64,000 bases of DNA from Pseudomonas sp. C2B4 (GCF_013359695.1 NZ_JABFMU010000023.1:1-64000); one strand, 5' to 3'; shown: positions 1 to 9,394, counted from the first letter of the stretch. Notes: generated from the sequence alone by a model not told the origin. Numbers and translations are program-made.

Positions 1-2
1 GA

Positions 3-1457
3 TGCTCCCGCTTCAATTCAATAACCGTGTTGCACTCAGATCCTGCAACCAGCCATTATTGTAAGCATGAACTTAAACTGAGGCCGCTTCCTTTGTATGG
101 GCGGCTACGGATTATCGATTTCATTTGGATTTTCGCTGCCGATATGCTATTCCCGCTTCAGAGTTATCCGTGGGGCAACTCTACACTATGGCGAATATGT
201 GGAATTAGTAAGGTAAAAGGGCTTGATGCTGCTAACAAGAACGTAGGTCGAACGGATATAATCCCGCCTGAAGATCTGTCGAAAATATTCAATTTTTCGG
301 AGGCTGTCGTTCGGGATATGAAATCCGAGCTTTCGATCAATGGCATTGGATACAACCCTAGCGATGATCAGCTATCAGTGCTTTGCAGAGATGCCGTACT
401 TTTTATAGTTTCAATAACTAGCGGCATGCGTAATGATGAGGCTATTGGGATCGAGGTTGGAGCTTGGCGCCGTGTCGTTAAAGACGGCGTGTTGTTTTGC
501 TGGGTTTCCACGATAGAGCACAAAACTGGGAAAGGGCGCGTAGAGTATCTCGTTCCTGAGTTAACTCTGAACGCGCTTGAAACCTTCGCAAAATATTCAG
601 TAGCTATCAGAAAGGAGCTAGATCAAGAGATCAGGCTTCTTGCAAAACTTACCAATCCAGATGACCCCGCTGAACATTTGCTCCGGCTGGAAAAGGCGCG
701 AAGGGACTCGAAAAAGCTATTTCTTGGACGGCATGCTCCGGGTGGAAGAATTCAGGATCAATATGTGGAGGCCCTTAGCGGGCAGGCATCAAATTATGCA
801 TTTGATCGGTTAGCCAAAGCTGCTGGGAGCACTTGGCCACTGAGGACGCACCAATGTAGACGAACTTATGCTCGATGCTTTGTAGAATCCCGTATGGGCC
901 GCACCTCCCTGATCTATTTAAAATGGCAGTTCAAACATACCAGCATGAGCATGACTCAGCTCTATGCATCGAATCCGCAACAAGATCTAAGCCTTTTTGA
1001 CGAAATCTTCCAGCAAATGACCGAATTCAAAATCGACCTGATCGAGTCATGGCTCGATGATCAGCCATTGGCTGGCGGGGCCGGCGAAAAGATCGTGGAG
1101 ATGCGGGCTATTCCGATCAAAGATAGGGCCGCTCTACTTGCCCAAACGGCCCCACATGCCAACATTCGTGCTACTGGCCACGGCTGGTGCATTGCGACGG
1201 AGCGGGGCTGCGGTGGAGCTGGGTTATACGAAGCAACACGCTGCCCAGGATGCAAAAGCTCGGTGATTGATGAGTTTTTCGCTGGCACGTGGCAGGACAT
1301 TTACAGCCAACAGCAGGAGCTGATCAAAATCGTGGATGCAGGCCCTGCTGTTAGGCAGCGAGCAGAGCGCGACATGCAGATCGCACTGGATGTCATCACA
1401 AGCTTAGGTCTATCTCCCATCAATGACGATACCAACGAGGCTGGGAATGGCGATTAA
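3..1457 (+). CDS. Tyrosine recombinase of a mobile island (5' end outside window)
   Basis: Site-specific DNA recombinase. Counting from the GTG at position 27, the catalytic arginine of box I is in SGMRNDEAIG (R135), the HxxR box is HQCRR (H275, R278), the later histidine is in FKHTSMSM (H304) and the nucleophile is Y313 in QLYAS. A cysteine-rich tail (GCGG and RCPGC, near residues 391-413) resembles the extended ends of recombinases that work in sets, as in Tn554-like and Gamma-Mobile-Trio islands. The frame stays open to the window edge, so position 27 is probably not the true start. The next gene overlaps its end, so the two are probably co-expressed. Assignment as an integrase is firm. 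Membership of a GmtY/GmtZ family is inferred from the partner gene and the neighbouring defence-type cargo. Confidence 0.8.
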   Translation, partial: CSRFNSITVLHSDPATSHYCKHELKLRPLPLYGRLRIIDFIWIFAADMLFPLQSYPWGNSTLWRICGISKVKGLDAANKNVGRTDIIPPEDLSKIFNFSEAVVRDMKSELSINGIGYNPSDDQLSVLCRDAVLFIVSITSGMRNDEAIGIEVGAWRRVVKDGVLFCWVSTIEHKTGKGRVEYLVPELTLNALETFAKYSVAIRKELDQEIRLLAKLTNPDDPAEHLLRLEKARRDSKKLFLGRHAPGGRIQDQYVEALSGQASNYAFDRLAKAAGSTWPLRTHQCRRTYARCFVESRMGRTSLIYLKWQFKHTSMSMTQLYASNPQQDLSLFDEIFQQMTEFKIDLIESWLDDQPLAGGAGEKIVEMRAIPIKDRAALLAQTAPHANIRATGHGWCIATERGCGGAGLYEATRCPGCKSSVIDEFFAGTWQDIYSQQQELIKIVDAGPAVRQRAERDMQIALDVITSLGLSPINDDTNEAGNGD

Positions 1458-1881
1458 GCCGACTGAGGGGCAGTCCCCTGGCCGTTCGCGGTCAAAAACA
1501 CTAGATGCCCTTGATAAAGTCATTGATGGCCTTGTCGAAGGTAACGAGAAGATTTCCATCGCTTCGGTTGCCCGAGCAGCAGGCGTTACACCTGGCCTCA
1601 TTCACAACACGTACCCAGCGGTGGCGGAGAGAATTCGCACACTCATGGGCAAGTCAGTGCGCGCCCAGCGTGATTCGAAACATCAGGCGCTGATGGTTGA
1701 GAAGGAGAAAAATCGTGCCCTTCGTGCGGAAAACGAGCAGCTTCTGGAGGAGCTCGCCCGATTGGCATCTGTAAACCAGGTTTTGATACTTGAAATGGCC
1801 CACTTGAAGGGTGTCGTTGACGGTAAAGTTGTCGTCTTTGTACCGAAGTCAGGGGCCAATAACGAAAAGGCCCCTGATTGA
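1447..1881 (+). CDS. Small HTH plus coiled-coil partner of the recombinase (GmtX-like?)
   Basis: About 144 residues. The ATG at 1447 follows a GAGG ribosome site and overlaps the end of the recombinase gene. The N-terminal half looks like a TetR-type helix-turn-helix (SIASVARAAGVTPGLIHNTY). The second half is a coiled coil rich in K, E and L (about residues 80-125). Short proteins of this shape sit last in recombinase operons of Tn554-like elements (TnpC) and of Gamma-Mobile-Trio islands (GmtX), where they are thought to assist the recombinases. It is followed directly by cargo on the opposite strand, as expected for such an island. The precise family is inference. Confidence 0.6.
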   Translation: MAIKPTEGQSPGRSRSKTLDALDKVIDGLVEGNEKISIASVARAAGVTPGLIHNTYPAVAERIRTLMGKSVRAQRDSKHQALMVEKEKNRALRAENEQLLEELARLASVNQVLILEMAHLKGVVDGKVVVFVPKSGANNEKAPD

Positions 1882-1966
1882 GAACGTTTCCTCTCTTTTC
1901 TTTTTGCCCAGACCCATTACCAGACAAGACTAAAGACAAACGTTTCACGTCCTTGTTTGATAAGGT

Positions 1967-4870
1967 CTAGATTTTAAAACCATATTTGAGTTCTCGTTCC
2001 TTGAAGGCCGTAACTCCGCCTTCAAGGATCTCGCATACATGCTGGCGGATGCCCTGAGATCTCAATGGGCCGCCTATCAGCGGTGCCTCATAAGAGCACT
2101 CTAAGCTTCCACTGAAATAATCGAATCGATAGTTGTCTACAGCAGTATCCGATTGTTGGCCTGCTTGGTTCGCTACGATTATGCACTCCGCATCAGCTGC
2201 TACCACTAGGTTCGCATTGTGAGTGACCATAATTATTTGGCGTTTTCTTTTTTTCTGTCTGATGAAATCCTTCAGCTGGTCGTAAATAGTTCTGTTGTCT
2301 AAGTTGTCCTCTGGTTGATCGATAAGAATTGGGTGTGATGCGTTGCTTAAGTGCAAAATCAAATTTAATAGCACCAATCCGCGCTTGCCTGGTGACATGG
2401 TCGCAATGTCATCGCTTTTATAGTGAACAACATAGTTGATATAGAAGCAGTTGCTATACAGCTTTCTAATTACTTCAATATCTTCTATGCCTTTGCGAAT
2501 GGCAGGAATGTTGATTTTTTTTATATAGATCGAGTGTGTGCTTGCGATACGTTCTGCATGAGTTTCGATATTAAAATTTAGCTCGCCCGTGGGTAGTACA
2601 AGATCACCTAACAAATTGCTCATATTGCCGCGTCGATCAAATAACAGGGAAAACTCGTTGAATTTATCCTCATTCAGCAGGACTTCTGCTGATACCGCAA
2701 TGTCTTCTTCAAATTGATAGTCCGGCTTTGAGGTTTCTTTAGCATAATCGTAATAGATTTGTATAAGTTGGGTGTATAGATCGCTTAGCTCTTGCTTGCA
2801 ATCTAGTCCTTGTGTTTTGATTGATGTTTGTTTTTCGGAAATATCATCCAACTGTTTTAGCTTTCCTTCCTCTGCTTTTAGTTTTTTGGTTGCAAGATCA
2901 AGTGTTGCTTGGTCGGTTATTTTAATTAAAAGGGGCTGAAGTGTCCTGTCGATTTCGCTCGATTCAGTTGCTATTTTTATATTTAGTATTGGTGTGTTTT
3001 GAATGCTGCGAGATAGTTCTTGTTTGAAACTTTCAACTGCGTTCAAAAGCTTTCGTTCTAAAGAGTTAAGAGCGTTGCTCGTAAAGGTTGACTCGCTTGG
3101 TAAATCTATATCAGCAAGTATCAAGTCTTTAAGGGTTTCGATTTGAGCATTAAATCTACTTGTGACAGACGCGGATATCTGCTGACTCCCAATCTCAATT
3201 TTTGAAATAATAGCTTCCCGCTTTTCAAGGCTTGATTTACGAGTCGAAAGACGCTTGTATTTTTGTTCCTCTAAATCGGAGAAGCCGGATTTTTCGCGCA
3301 AAGTTTTAATTTCACTCTGCAATCTTTCAATCTCAGCCGTAATAGCCGGTCGGGTTCCAATTGCTTCTGCCTCCTTGTTTAGAGAGCCGTACTTAGCTCT
3401 AAGCTCAAAAAAAGATTCGATCTTCTGATTTATATCTTTGTTGGTTGTAACTATTTTTCTTTCTTGAGTTTCAGAAAATTGTTGAAATGTTGAATTTTGT
3501 AGAAGTATGTCTTGCACTAGCGCGTTGAGTTGGGATCTTCCATCTTCCTCGGCCAGATGATTAATATAGAGCTGAGGTATGTATGTGATAGGTTTTTTTT
3601 CTGAAATTTCTGAAAGTCGACTGATATCGCCGTTAGACCAGCACGCTTCAAAGTCGAGAGAAGGTAGTCCCGTGTAAGTCGAAGCCTTAGCTAACTGCAT
3701 TTTACTATCAACTTCTTCTGCATTTACTGCTCTGGCAATATGATAGAGCAGTAAAGATTTTCCGGAGGATTTCCCTCCAATGATCGTATTCAGATCCGGA
3801 TTGAGCACTTGCCATTTTTCGCTAAATAGCTTCTGCTGCCCATTGTTTAAGAAGCGTACTTTTTCAATGGTCTGGTAGGGGCTTTTTTGCTGCGGTGAGA
3901 GCTCTTGTATCGCAACCCTTGAGCTAGGATCGTAAATCACCTGTTTTAAGCCTGAAAAAGTTAAATCACCCTTGACCCATGTATGTCTATTTTTTGCGGG
4001 GTTGAATAGCTCATCCCATTTGTGTGCGTCGGAACCCCATAAACAAGCTTTAATTGCTCCAAACTCTTTTATGAAGGAAGCTTTTTCTTTACCTCCAAGA
4101 AAAAATGCTGCCGTTTTTTGGTTTGAAGAAAATATGAAGTGCGCCTGTTTTATAAGGTTTTTGCGTAAATTGTGTCCTTGTGAGTTCCAGTTGACATCGC
4201 TAAGGTCTTCGTCGCACGGAAGAGCTGTCAGATGCCTATCCTTAAAAAAAGCATTCTGATTAAGAAGTCTTGATATTTCGTCTTCATCTACAGATGCGCA
4301 CATCATCCCAACGAATAATGCGCTGCCACTTGTTGCGAATGGCGGGTGTTCCGCAATCAAACGCTGACCGAGTTCTTCAAGATTAGATCTTGTCAGTGGA
4401 CGACGCTCAATTTGGCTGCCGACAGTAGCATTGAAAAAAATCTGGATTTGCGAAATGAAATCGCTTTCAATTTTTTCTACAGGTATTTCATCGGACAATA
4501 GAACGTGGTAGTTTACCTTCCGATTCCAGGAAAGATCTGCTTCTTTACCAATAACCAATTTGTTAATTCGGAACTCTATATTGGGAAATATTTTTATTTC
4601 GTTAATTGCAAGGAGGGTTTCGGCATCAAAGAGTTCTTTCATCTTTTCAGGATTATCTAAATAATCCCGTCTAAGAATCTTGTACCCCTCTGGCAGATAA
4701 TAATCGGTAACTCCAATTGCGCTAACTCCGGCTGCAATGGCTCGCGTGAAAAGTTCAGTTACATATCTGTCCCAGTCTTGGCCAAATTCACTCCTGAGCA
4801 CAGAGGCAGGAGTATGCACATGAAGATCCCACTTGCGCCATTCCGATCCTTTTGGGTAAGTCTTATTCAC
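1967..4870 (-). CDS. TrlF-type PHP domain plus SMC-like ATPase, candidate defence protein
   Basis: Large protein of 967 residues. It opens with a polymerase/histidinol-phosphatase (PHP) metal site (DLHVHTPASV, near residue 16). It then has an ABC/SMC-type ATPase split by a long coiled coil of roughly 350 residues: Walker A GGKSSGKSLL near residue 365, Walker B ILIDQPEDNLDNR near residue 840, then an H-loop MVTHNANLVVAADAECI. This PHP-ATPase layout matches the TrlF family, often found in defence islands, so a nucleic-acid-directed anti-phage role is likely but not shown. Its codon use is A+T-rich and unlike the plasmid backbone, a sign of transfer. It is convergent with the recombinase pair and appears to be island cargo. 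Confidence 0.75.
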   Translation of the reverse strand: MNKTYPKGSEWRKWDLHVHTPASVLRSEFGQDWDRYVTELFTRAIAAGVSAIGVTDYYLPEGYKILRRDYLDNPEKMKELFDAETLLAINEIKIFPNIEFRINKLVIGKEADLSWNRKVNYHVLLSDEIPVEKIESDFISQIQIFFNATVGSQIERRPLTRSNLEELGQRLIAEHPPFATSGSALFVGMMCASVDEDEISRLLNQNAFFKDRHLTALPCDEDLSDVNWNSQGHNLRKNLIKQAHFIFSSNQKTAAFFLGGKEKASFIKEFGAIKACLWGSDAHKWDELFNPAKNRHTWVKGDLTFSGLKQVIYDPSSRVAIQELSPQQKSPYQTIEKVRFLNNGQQKLFSEKWQVLNPDLNTIIGGKSSGKSLLLYHIARAVNAEEVDSKMQLAKASTYTGLPSLDFEACWSNGDISRLSEISEKKPITYIPQLYINHLAEEDGRSQLNALVQDILLQNSTFQQFSETQERKIVTTNKDINQKIESFFELRAKYGSLNKEAEAIGTRPAITAEIERLQSEIKTLREKSGFSDLEEQKYKRLSTRKSSLEKREAIISKIEIGSQQISASVTSRFNAQIETLKDLILADIDLPSESTFTSNALNSLERKLLNAVESFKQELSRSIQNTPILNIKIATESSEIDRTLQPLLIKITDQATLDLATKKLKAEEGKLKQLDDISEKQTSIKTQGLDCKQELSDLYTQLIQIYYDYAKETSKPDYQFEEDIAVSAEVLLNEDKFNEFSLLFDRRGNMSNLLGDLVLPTGELNFNIETHAERIASTHSIYIKKINIPAIRKGIEDIEVIRKLYSNCFYINYVVHYKSDDIATMSPGKRGLVLLNLILHLSNASHPILIDQPEDNLDNRTIYDQLKDFIRQKKRKRQIIMVTHNANLVVAADAECIIVANQAGQQSDTAVDNYRFDYFSGSLECSYEAPLIGGPLRSQGIRQHVCEILEGGVTAFKERELKYGFKI

Positions 4871-5225
4871 TTCAAATCATCCATTTAAGAGTTGCAAGCT
4901 TTTGAGTGTGACTGTTCTTTTTACTTCCAGCGCGGGTAGCATTGAGCCATCAATGCTATTGAAGCCGATTTCGAGGCGCCTGCATATGTGAACGTTGTTT
5001 GGGTGGGCATTTCTCTAGGGACGGTGAAGCATGCCTTGTCAGGAACGTGGGTTGCTAGGCGTCTGCTTACACACCTGTAGAAACATTTCGCTAGCTTTCA
5101 CTCGTTCGAGCGCATCACCTAGAAGGTAATCGTCAATGCTAAAATCTTGAAAACTGTTAGATGAATAATTTATTTATAAATCAATGGCTTACAGTTTACT
5201 AACCGTTAGTGTCATTCAGATACTC
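4871..5225. other. Island end and junction with rulB
   Basis: No convincing gene lies here. The stretch holds the upstream region of the TrlF-type gene and A+T-rich DNA. Near 5215-5225 the sequence passes into the conserved DGC codons of rulB. The end of the inserted island is therefore placed at about 5215-5225. The other end is outside the window. Confidence 0.5.
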
Positions 5226-6387
5226 AGATGGCTGCATCGTTGCTTGCACCAATGAGGCCAAGGCGCTTGGTTTGAAGATGGGAGATCCTTATTTCAAGAT
5301 CCGGGCATTTCTGGAGCGTAACGGTGTTGCAGCGTTCAGCAGCAATTACACGCTCTACGGCGAGTTATCGCACAGGATGGCCATGGCTACAGCGTCCCTG
5401 GTCAGTGCCGTGGAACAGTATTCAATTGACGAATCCTTTGTACGCTTAGAGGACCAGCGCGAACCATTGGTGGACGTGGGCCGAGCTATTCAGGCGCGCG
5501 TGCTGCAGTGGGTCGCGTTGCCGGTAGGTGTGGGTATCGGCCACACCAAAACGCTCGCCAAGGCAGCACAACATGCCTCGAAGATCTGGCGAGAGAAAAC
5601 CGGTGGTGTAGTAGACCTGCGCAAGCCGGAGGCCGTTGAGTGGTTGTTGCGCCGGATGCCTGTCGAAGAAGTGTGGGGCATTGGCAGGCGTATGCGCGAT
5701 AACCTGGCCGGTGAAGGCATTAAAACAGCGTGGGAGCTATCGCACGCTGAGCCGCGAACAATGGGCCGCAAATACTCAGTGGTCTTGGAACGCACGATCA
5801 GGGAGCTTCGCGGCGAGTCCTGCATCGACATGGAACAAAGCCCACCGGACAAACAGACCATTTGCTCAAGCAAGATGTTTGGTCAGCGCGTCCACACAAT
5901 CGAGGGGCTTGGCCAGGCGTTGGCCACCTATATCCACAAGGCCGCTGAGAAGCTGCGCAAGCAGCGATCTTTGTGCGGTGGCCTGCGGATCGGCATACAG
6001 ACCTCGATCCATGGCGACGGTCCGAAGTACGCCAATGCAGCCACGGTCATTCCCGACTACCCAACAGATGACGTGCGCGTGCTGACAAAGCACGCGCTGC
6101 GTGCGTTGGAAGGCATCTACAGGCCGGGCTTTGCGTACAGCAAAGCTGAGGTCATGTTGATGGATCTGCGAAAGCGTGGTGAGTACACGCAAGATCTGTT
6201 CACGCCGAGTCAACCGGCGCGCACTGACGCGCTCATGAGCGTTATGGACAAGATCAATAGACGGTGGGGACATGACTGCTTACGCACTGCAGCTGTGCCC
6301 CTGTCGCCGGACTGGGGCATGCGTAGGGCTCTGCTGAGCCCTAGCTACATGACCAGTTGGGATCAGATGTGGACAGTAAAATGCTGA
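5209..6387 (+). pseudogene. rulB: rulB/umuC remnant: DNA polymerase V catalytic subunit lacking its N-terminus
   Basis: Y-family translesion polymerase used in UV-induced mutagenesis. The protein matches UmuC/RulB from the conserved DGC motif onward: EAKALGLKMGDPYFKIRAFL, SSNYTLYGELSHRM, the catalytic YSIDES motif, then helix-hairpin-helix and little-finger regions. About 30 N-terminal residues, including the first catalytic aspartate, are missing and replaced by unrelated codons from the inserted island. A GTG at 5209 could restart translation, but the enzyme should be inactive. The missing 5' part, and rulA, would lie on the far side of the island. rulB is a known insertion hotspot for tyrosine-recombinase elements in Pseudomonas plasmids. 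Confidence 0.85.
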
Positions 6388-6404
6388 ATCGCAGGCAAAA
6401 AAAA

Positions 6405-6430
6405 ACCGCCTGAGAGGGGCGGTCTTTTTT
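6405..6430 (+). terminator. Intrinsic terminator after rulB
   Basis: Stem ACCGCC / GGCGGT with a seven-base loop followed by a run of T, 18 bases after the rulB stop codon. It would end the rulAB transcript. Confidence 0.85.
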
Positions 6431-6460
6431 GCTGGTCTGGTTGAGAGACCTGGCCAGCGG

Positions 6461-6746
6461 TTCCACTAGATACAGTCACTGAGGTCGATAGTAGAAAGAG
6501 TTGACACGTATGTCAATCACTACGTCTCATCCTACGTCACTGCCGATCACGCTGGCATGATGCCATTCCAAAGCTGAGAAGATGCGGTATGATGCCCACG
6601 CTTATGAGCGATTTGTATCAAGTGGAAGGGGCTGGACGTAAAGATTTCGCTGTACCACCCCTCCCGACACGACCCTGAGAAAGTCGTGCTGGTGGATGTT
6701 TTGGGAGGGCCAACCCCCGGTCGTACTTCCACTAGATACAGTCACT
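6461..6746. repeat. Pair of 20-bp direct repeats
   Basis: The sequence TTCCACTAGATACAGTCACT occurs identically at 6461-6480 and 6727-6746. The 246 bases between them hold no convincing gene, though a TATGAT-like -10 lies near 6579. Function unknown; possible recombination footprint or repeated control site. Confidence 0.7.
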
Positions 6747-6815
6747 CGTACCTAAAGCGCTGAGTGCCAGCACAGGCGTTGGAAGGATGGCCAGCCAACA
6801 CGGAGGCCATGGAAT

Positions 6816-6926
6816 ATGAAGCGTATGCTAAATATTTTGAGCCACGTATGGAGCACCTTGCGAACCTTGAGCATGCTCAAGTCAGCCTGGGAATTCATTC
6901 GTGATCATCATGATTTCTTGTCCTAA
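6816..6926 (+). CDS. Candidate 36-residue small protein
   Basis: An ATG follows a GGAGG ribosome site by about ten bases. The frame encodes 36 residues beginning MKRMLNILSHVWSTL, mixed hydrophobic and basic, ending with an acidic/histidine tail DHHDFLS. It lies alone between two intrinsic terminators (6405-6430 and 6967-6998), so it would be its own transcript. No family recognised. A competing ATG at 6809 has poor ribosome-site spacing. The interval could instead be a non-coding RNA. Confidence 0.35.
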   Translation: MKRMLNILSHVWSTLRTLSMLKSAWEFIRDHHDFLS

Positions 6927-6966
6927 CGGGCAGTGATCCGCTGATGTTGTAACACCAGTTGTAGGG

Positions 6967-6998
6967 CCGCCCTAGCTTGCTAGGGCGGTTTTTTTTCG
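6967..6998 (+). terminator. Intrinsic terminator
   Basis: Nine-base perfect stem CCGCCCTAG / CTAGGGCGG with a four-base loop followed by eight T. It terminates rightward transcription, presumably of the 6.8-kb small unit, before the leftward genes begin. Confidence 0.85.
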
Positions 6999-7014
6999 TT
7001 TAGGCGCATACGAA

Positions 7015-7030
7015 TTCTCGCGTGCGAGAA
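7015..7030. promoter_or_regulatory. Dispersed palindrome, site 1
   Basis: TTCTCGCGTGCGAGAA, one of six near-identical copies. It lies five bases beyond the stop codon of the leftward DUF1173-like gene. Probably a binding site for a plasmid regulator; here it is not in a promoter position. Confidence 0.6.
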
Positions 7031-7034
7031 AGTC

Positions 7035-8303
7035 TTACGTCCGAACAGATGGGAATTCCGGTATTGCATTGCCTTGCGGATCGGAGCTTGCGTCCCATGC
7101 CCACCACCCAGTTCCGTAATGAGTCCGGTAGTAAGTGGCCTTCACCTCTTTACGTGCCAGATATTTAGGATCGGAGCGGCCATAGACCTCCATCGGATAT
7201 TCAGTGCCGGCACTGGCGTCCATCAGCCAGAAGTCGGGGAATACCTGGTCTTCGCTTGAGTCGAATCGCAAGGGTTTGACGAACCTGCGTGATTCCTCAC
7301 GCAACCTCGCCTCGATCACCGCTTCATAAGAGGATTCCACCGGGATCCACTCGTCACTGACCACCATCAACGCGACATTGAGCGCCTGTGCTTTACCCGG
7401 CTCCGTGGGTTGATCGGTCTGAACAATCGCTATAACCCGCCGTCCTTGCCTCCAGGCCGACAGCTCACGCTTGAATCGACGAGCAACGGTCGACCAGATC
7501 TCGTCATCGAGGAACATGCGAGGCACGCCATTGAAACCCGTGATGGTCAGGTAGCGAGCTGCGGTCTTTTCTCGGTCTTCGGTATGGCCTGCAAGTGGAG
7601 CGATCACCAATAAGCGACGGTTGTTCTTGATCGCGCTCTTGACCTTCCGCTCGTTGGCCTCGGATTGAAACCCCTTCGATCCTGCCGCAATGACAAGCGC
7701 ATCACCGATCCGCATTCTCGACGCAAGCATTCGATCTGCTGCGTCCTGTAGCCTGCTATGAACGAGGCCCAACCCGCGTTTACCTGCCATGCCCGGCGAC
7801 CATGTATTGAGCCCTGCTTCATTCCAAAGCAGGTGCAACAAGCCCAACAGGGTCATGGCCGGTTTTGTGGCTTTGCCGCTGCCCGAGCTGCTGCCGGTGG
7901 CTTCGGGTGCCTGTCCAGTGTCTGCGGGCTCTTTCTTGCGTAACGAGAGGGTGAGCTTGATCTTGAGATCACCCTCGGACGTTTCTTCAACCACGCCTTT
8001 GCTGTACGAGCCAAGACCCGATTTATCGGGATCTGGCGAGTAGTAAACGCAATCCAAGGCGTGTTCGGCGCCGGTGCGTGGATAACGCGAAAGGTGGAAT
8101 GAATCGTTATCCGACATATGCCGTACAGCAAGGAGGCGGCAACCAGTGCCAGGGCATTGGCAACTGACGGTCGCCTGCTTGTGAGCTTTCTGCAGTACCG
8201 CTTTCCAAGGTGCTGCATAGCTGGCCTGAGTTTGGAACTGCTCGCTGTACTGCTTGACTGAATCACCGTGAACGATGGTCACGGCGTATCGTTGATCAGA
8301 CAT
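7035..8303 (-). CDS. DUF1173-like plasmid protein
   Basis: 422 residues, starting MSDQRYAVTIVHGD. The length, the N-terminal part and a CxC...C cysteine cluster (CQCPGTGC near residue 49) fit the DUF1173 family of plasmid and integrative-element proteins, whose function is unknown. The C-terminal FPDFWL...PMEVYG...RKEVKATYY resembles a PD-(D/E)XK nuclease core, but the usual lysine of the ExK step is a tyrosine here, so activity is doubtful. A low-complexity S/G/P-rich linker lies near residues 125-145. It is separated by only ten bases from the next leftward gene and likely shares its transcript. Confidence 0.6.
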   Translation of the reverse strand: MSDQRYAVTIVHGDSVKQYSEQFQTQASYAAPWKAVLQKAHKQATVSCQCPGTGCRLLAVRHMSDNDSFHLSRYPRTGAEHALDCVYYSPDPDKSGLGSYSKGVVEETSEGDLKIKLTLSLRKKEPADTGQAPEATGSSSGSGKATKPAMTLLGLLHLLWNEAGLNTWSPGMAGKRGLGLVHSRLQDAADRMLASRMRIGDALVIAAGSKGFQSEANERKVKSAIKNNRRLLVIAPLAGHTEDREKTAARYLTITGFNGVPRMFLDDEIWSTVARRFKRELSAWRQGRRVIAIVQTDQPTEPGKAQALNVALMVVSDEWIPVESSYEAVIEARLREESRRFVKPLRFDSSEDQVFPDFWLMDASAGTEYPMEVYGRSDPKYLARKEVKATYYRTHYGTGWWAWDASSDPQGNAIPEFPSVRT

Positions 8304-8313
8304 AAGATGACTC

Positions 8314-8676
8314 CTACGGATCGTCGTGGAGCGCGTCGATAGCGGTGCTGGCCATGCGCGCTAAATGCGCCTTGGCCACGTCCGCGACAGCTTCCAGCCA
8401 GCGAGGGAAAAACTCGTCGAATGTGAAGTCAATGACAGCGCCATCGTGCGGGGATTTGGCGCTGCCCAAATCGATAAACTGCGCGGTGTCGCCGATCCGG
8501 CAAAGGTCGTAGGGATCTTCCTGCTGAAACCAATCCAGAAAAGCGGCCGCTGGGCCGTGTTCGACCAGAACCTCATAGACGTCATGGTCAGGGCCTGTGA
8601 AAAAGTCATCAGGCCCGTCGCTTTGAATAACTTCTTCCACATGCCGGATCTGAGCCCGTACATAGCTTGAAGACAT
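8314..8676 (-). CDS. Unknown acidic protein, 120 residues
   Basis: The start at MSSSYVRAQIRHVEE is chosen because GGAG lies about eight bases upstream; the longer frame lacks a ribosome site. Acidic and rich in D, E, F and W, with no motif I recognise. It lies between rep and the DUF1173-like gene on the same strand, with a terminator between it and rep, so it probably has its own promoter. Confidence 0.55.
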   Translation of the reverse strand: MSSSYVRAQIRHVEEVIQSDGPDDFFTGPDHDVYEVLVEHGPAAAFLDWFQQEDPYDLCRIGDTAQFIDLGSAKSPHDGAVIDFTFDEFFPRWLEAVADVAKAHLARMASTAIDALHDDP

Positions 8677-8774
8677 TGGTTGGATCTCCGTGTGGTTGCT
8701 GACGCCAGTTCGGCGCGCTCTGTAAATACCCACGGCCACGGTGTATGATGGGCGCGTGGATTTTTGCTCCTTCG

Positions 8775-8817
8775 CAAAAAACCTAGAAACCCGCAAGCAT
8801 TGCCGTGCTGCGGGTTT
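8775..8817 (-). terminator. Intrinsic terminator after rep
   Basis: Read leftward, a stem AAACCCGCA / TGCGGGTTT is followed after a few bases by a T-run. It begins eight bases after the rep stop codon. Confidence 0.8.
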
Positions 8818-8824
8818 CGTCATT

Positions 8825-9394
8825 TTAGGGTTCCTTCTTTTCGCTGTGCGGAATCGAAGGCATATCAGGCAGGTCTACTCCCTCTAATGAGTCTTGCGCC
8901 GGTGGTGCCATACCTGGGCCGGATGGCAATTGGATTTCGCCGTCATCCATGGTCGGCAGTTGCTTGAGTTTGTCGCTGCCAAGATCGGCCTGGTCCTCTG
9001 ACGATATAAGCACCCGAGCATTGAAGCGGGCGTATTGCAGATTTTCGCGTTTGTCTGCCCATGCGATCCGGCTATTCACCACGTAGGCGAGTGTTCCGCC
9101 ACGTTGCCCACCTACACTGATCGTCTGAATCCAGTTGTGCTTGGCCAGGACGCTGATTGCTCGCTTCGTGGTCGCAATGGACGTGTCCATCATCTTTGCC
9201 AAGGTCGACTGGCTGACGATCAATGCGCCGGACTTATCCATATGCTGGACGATGATGTGCATCAATTGCCCGGCCCTCGGCGCTTGAGCGATGAGAGCTG
9301 CCCATGCTTCGTGTCCCGCTCGTTCGGTCTGAACCCATGTACCGCGTTGTGTCGGTTGGACCAGTGCGCGGACTTCCCCTTCGTCATCAATCAT
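8825..9394 (-). CDS. rep: Plasmid replication initiator (Rep)
   Basis: 189 residues from the ATG at 9394, which has GGAGG five bases upstream. A winged-helix core (SQSTLAKMMDTSIATTKRAI, then GGQRGGTLAYVVNSRIAWADKR) matches small replication initiators of IncP-9/IncW-type plasmids. The tail is acidic and proline-rich. It would bind the repeats immediately upstream (9430-9720) to open the origin. Assignment rests on the fold, these repeats and the neighbouring partition genes. The incompatibility group is not determined. Confidence 0.7.
   Translation of the reverse strand: MIDDEGEVRALVQPTQRGTWVQTERAGHEAWAALIAQAPRAGQLMHIIVQHMDKSGALIVSQSTLAKMMDTSIATTKRAISVLAKHNWIQTISVGGQRGGTLAYVVNSRIAWADKRENLQYARFNARVLISSEDQADLGSDKLKQLPTMDDGEIQLPSGPGMAPPAQDSLEGVDLPDMPSIPHSEKKEP

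Noticed and set aside
5490..6273. Open frames antisense to rulB
   Set aside because: Shadows of a G+C-rich conserved gene; no ribosome sites or family features.
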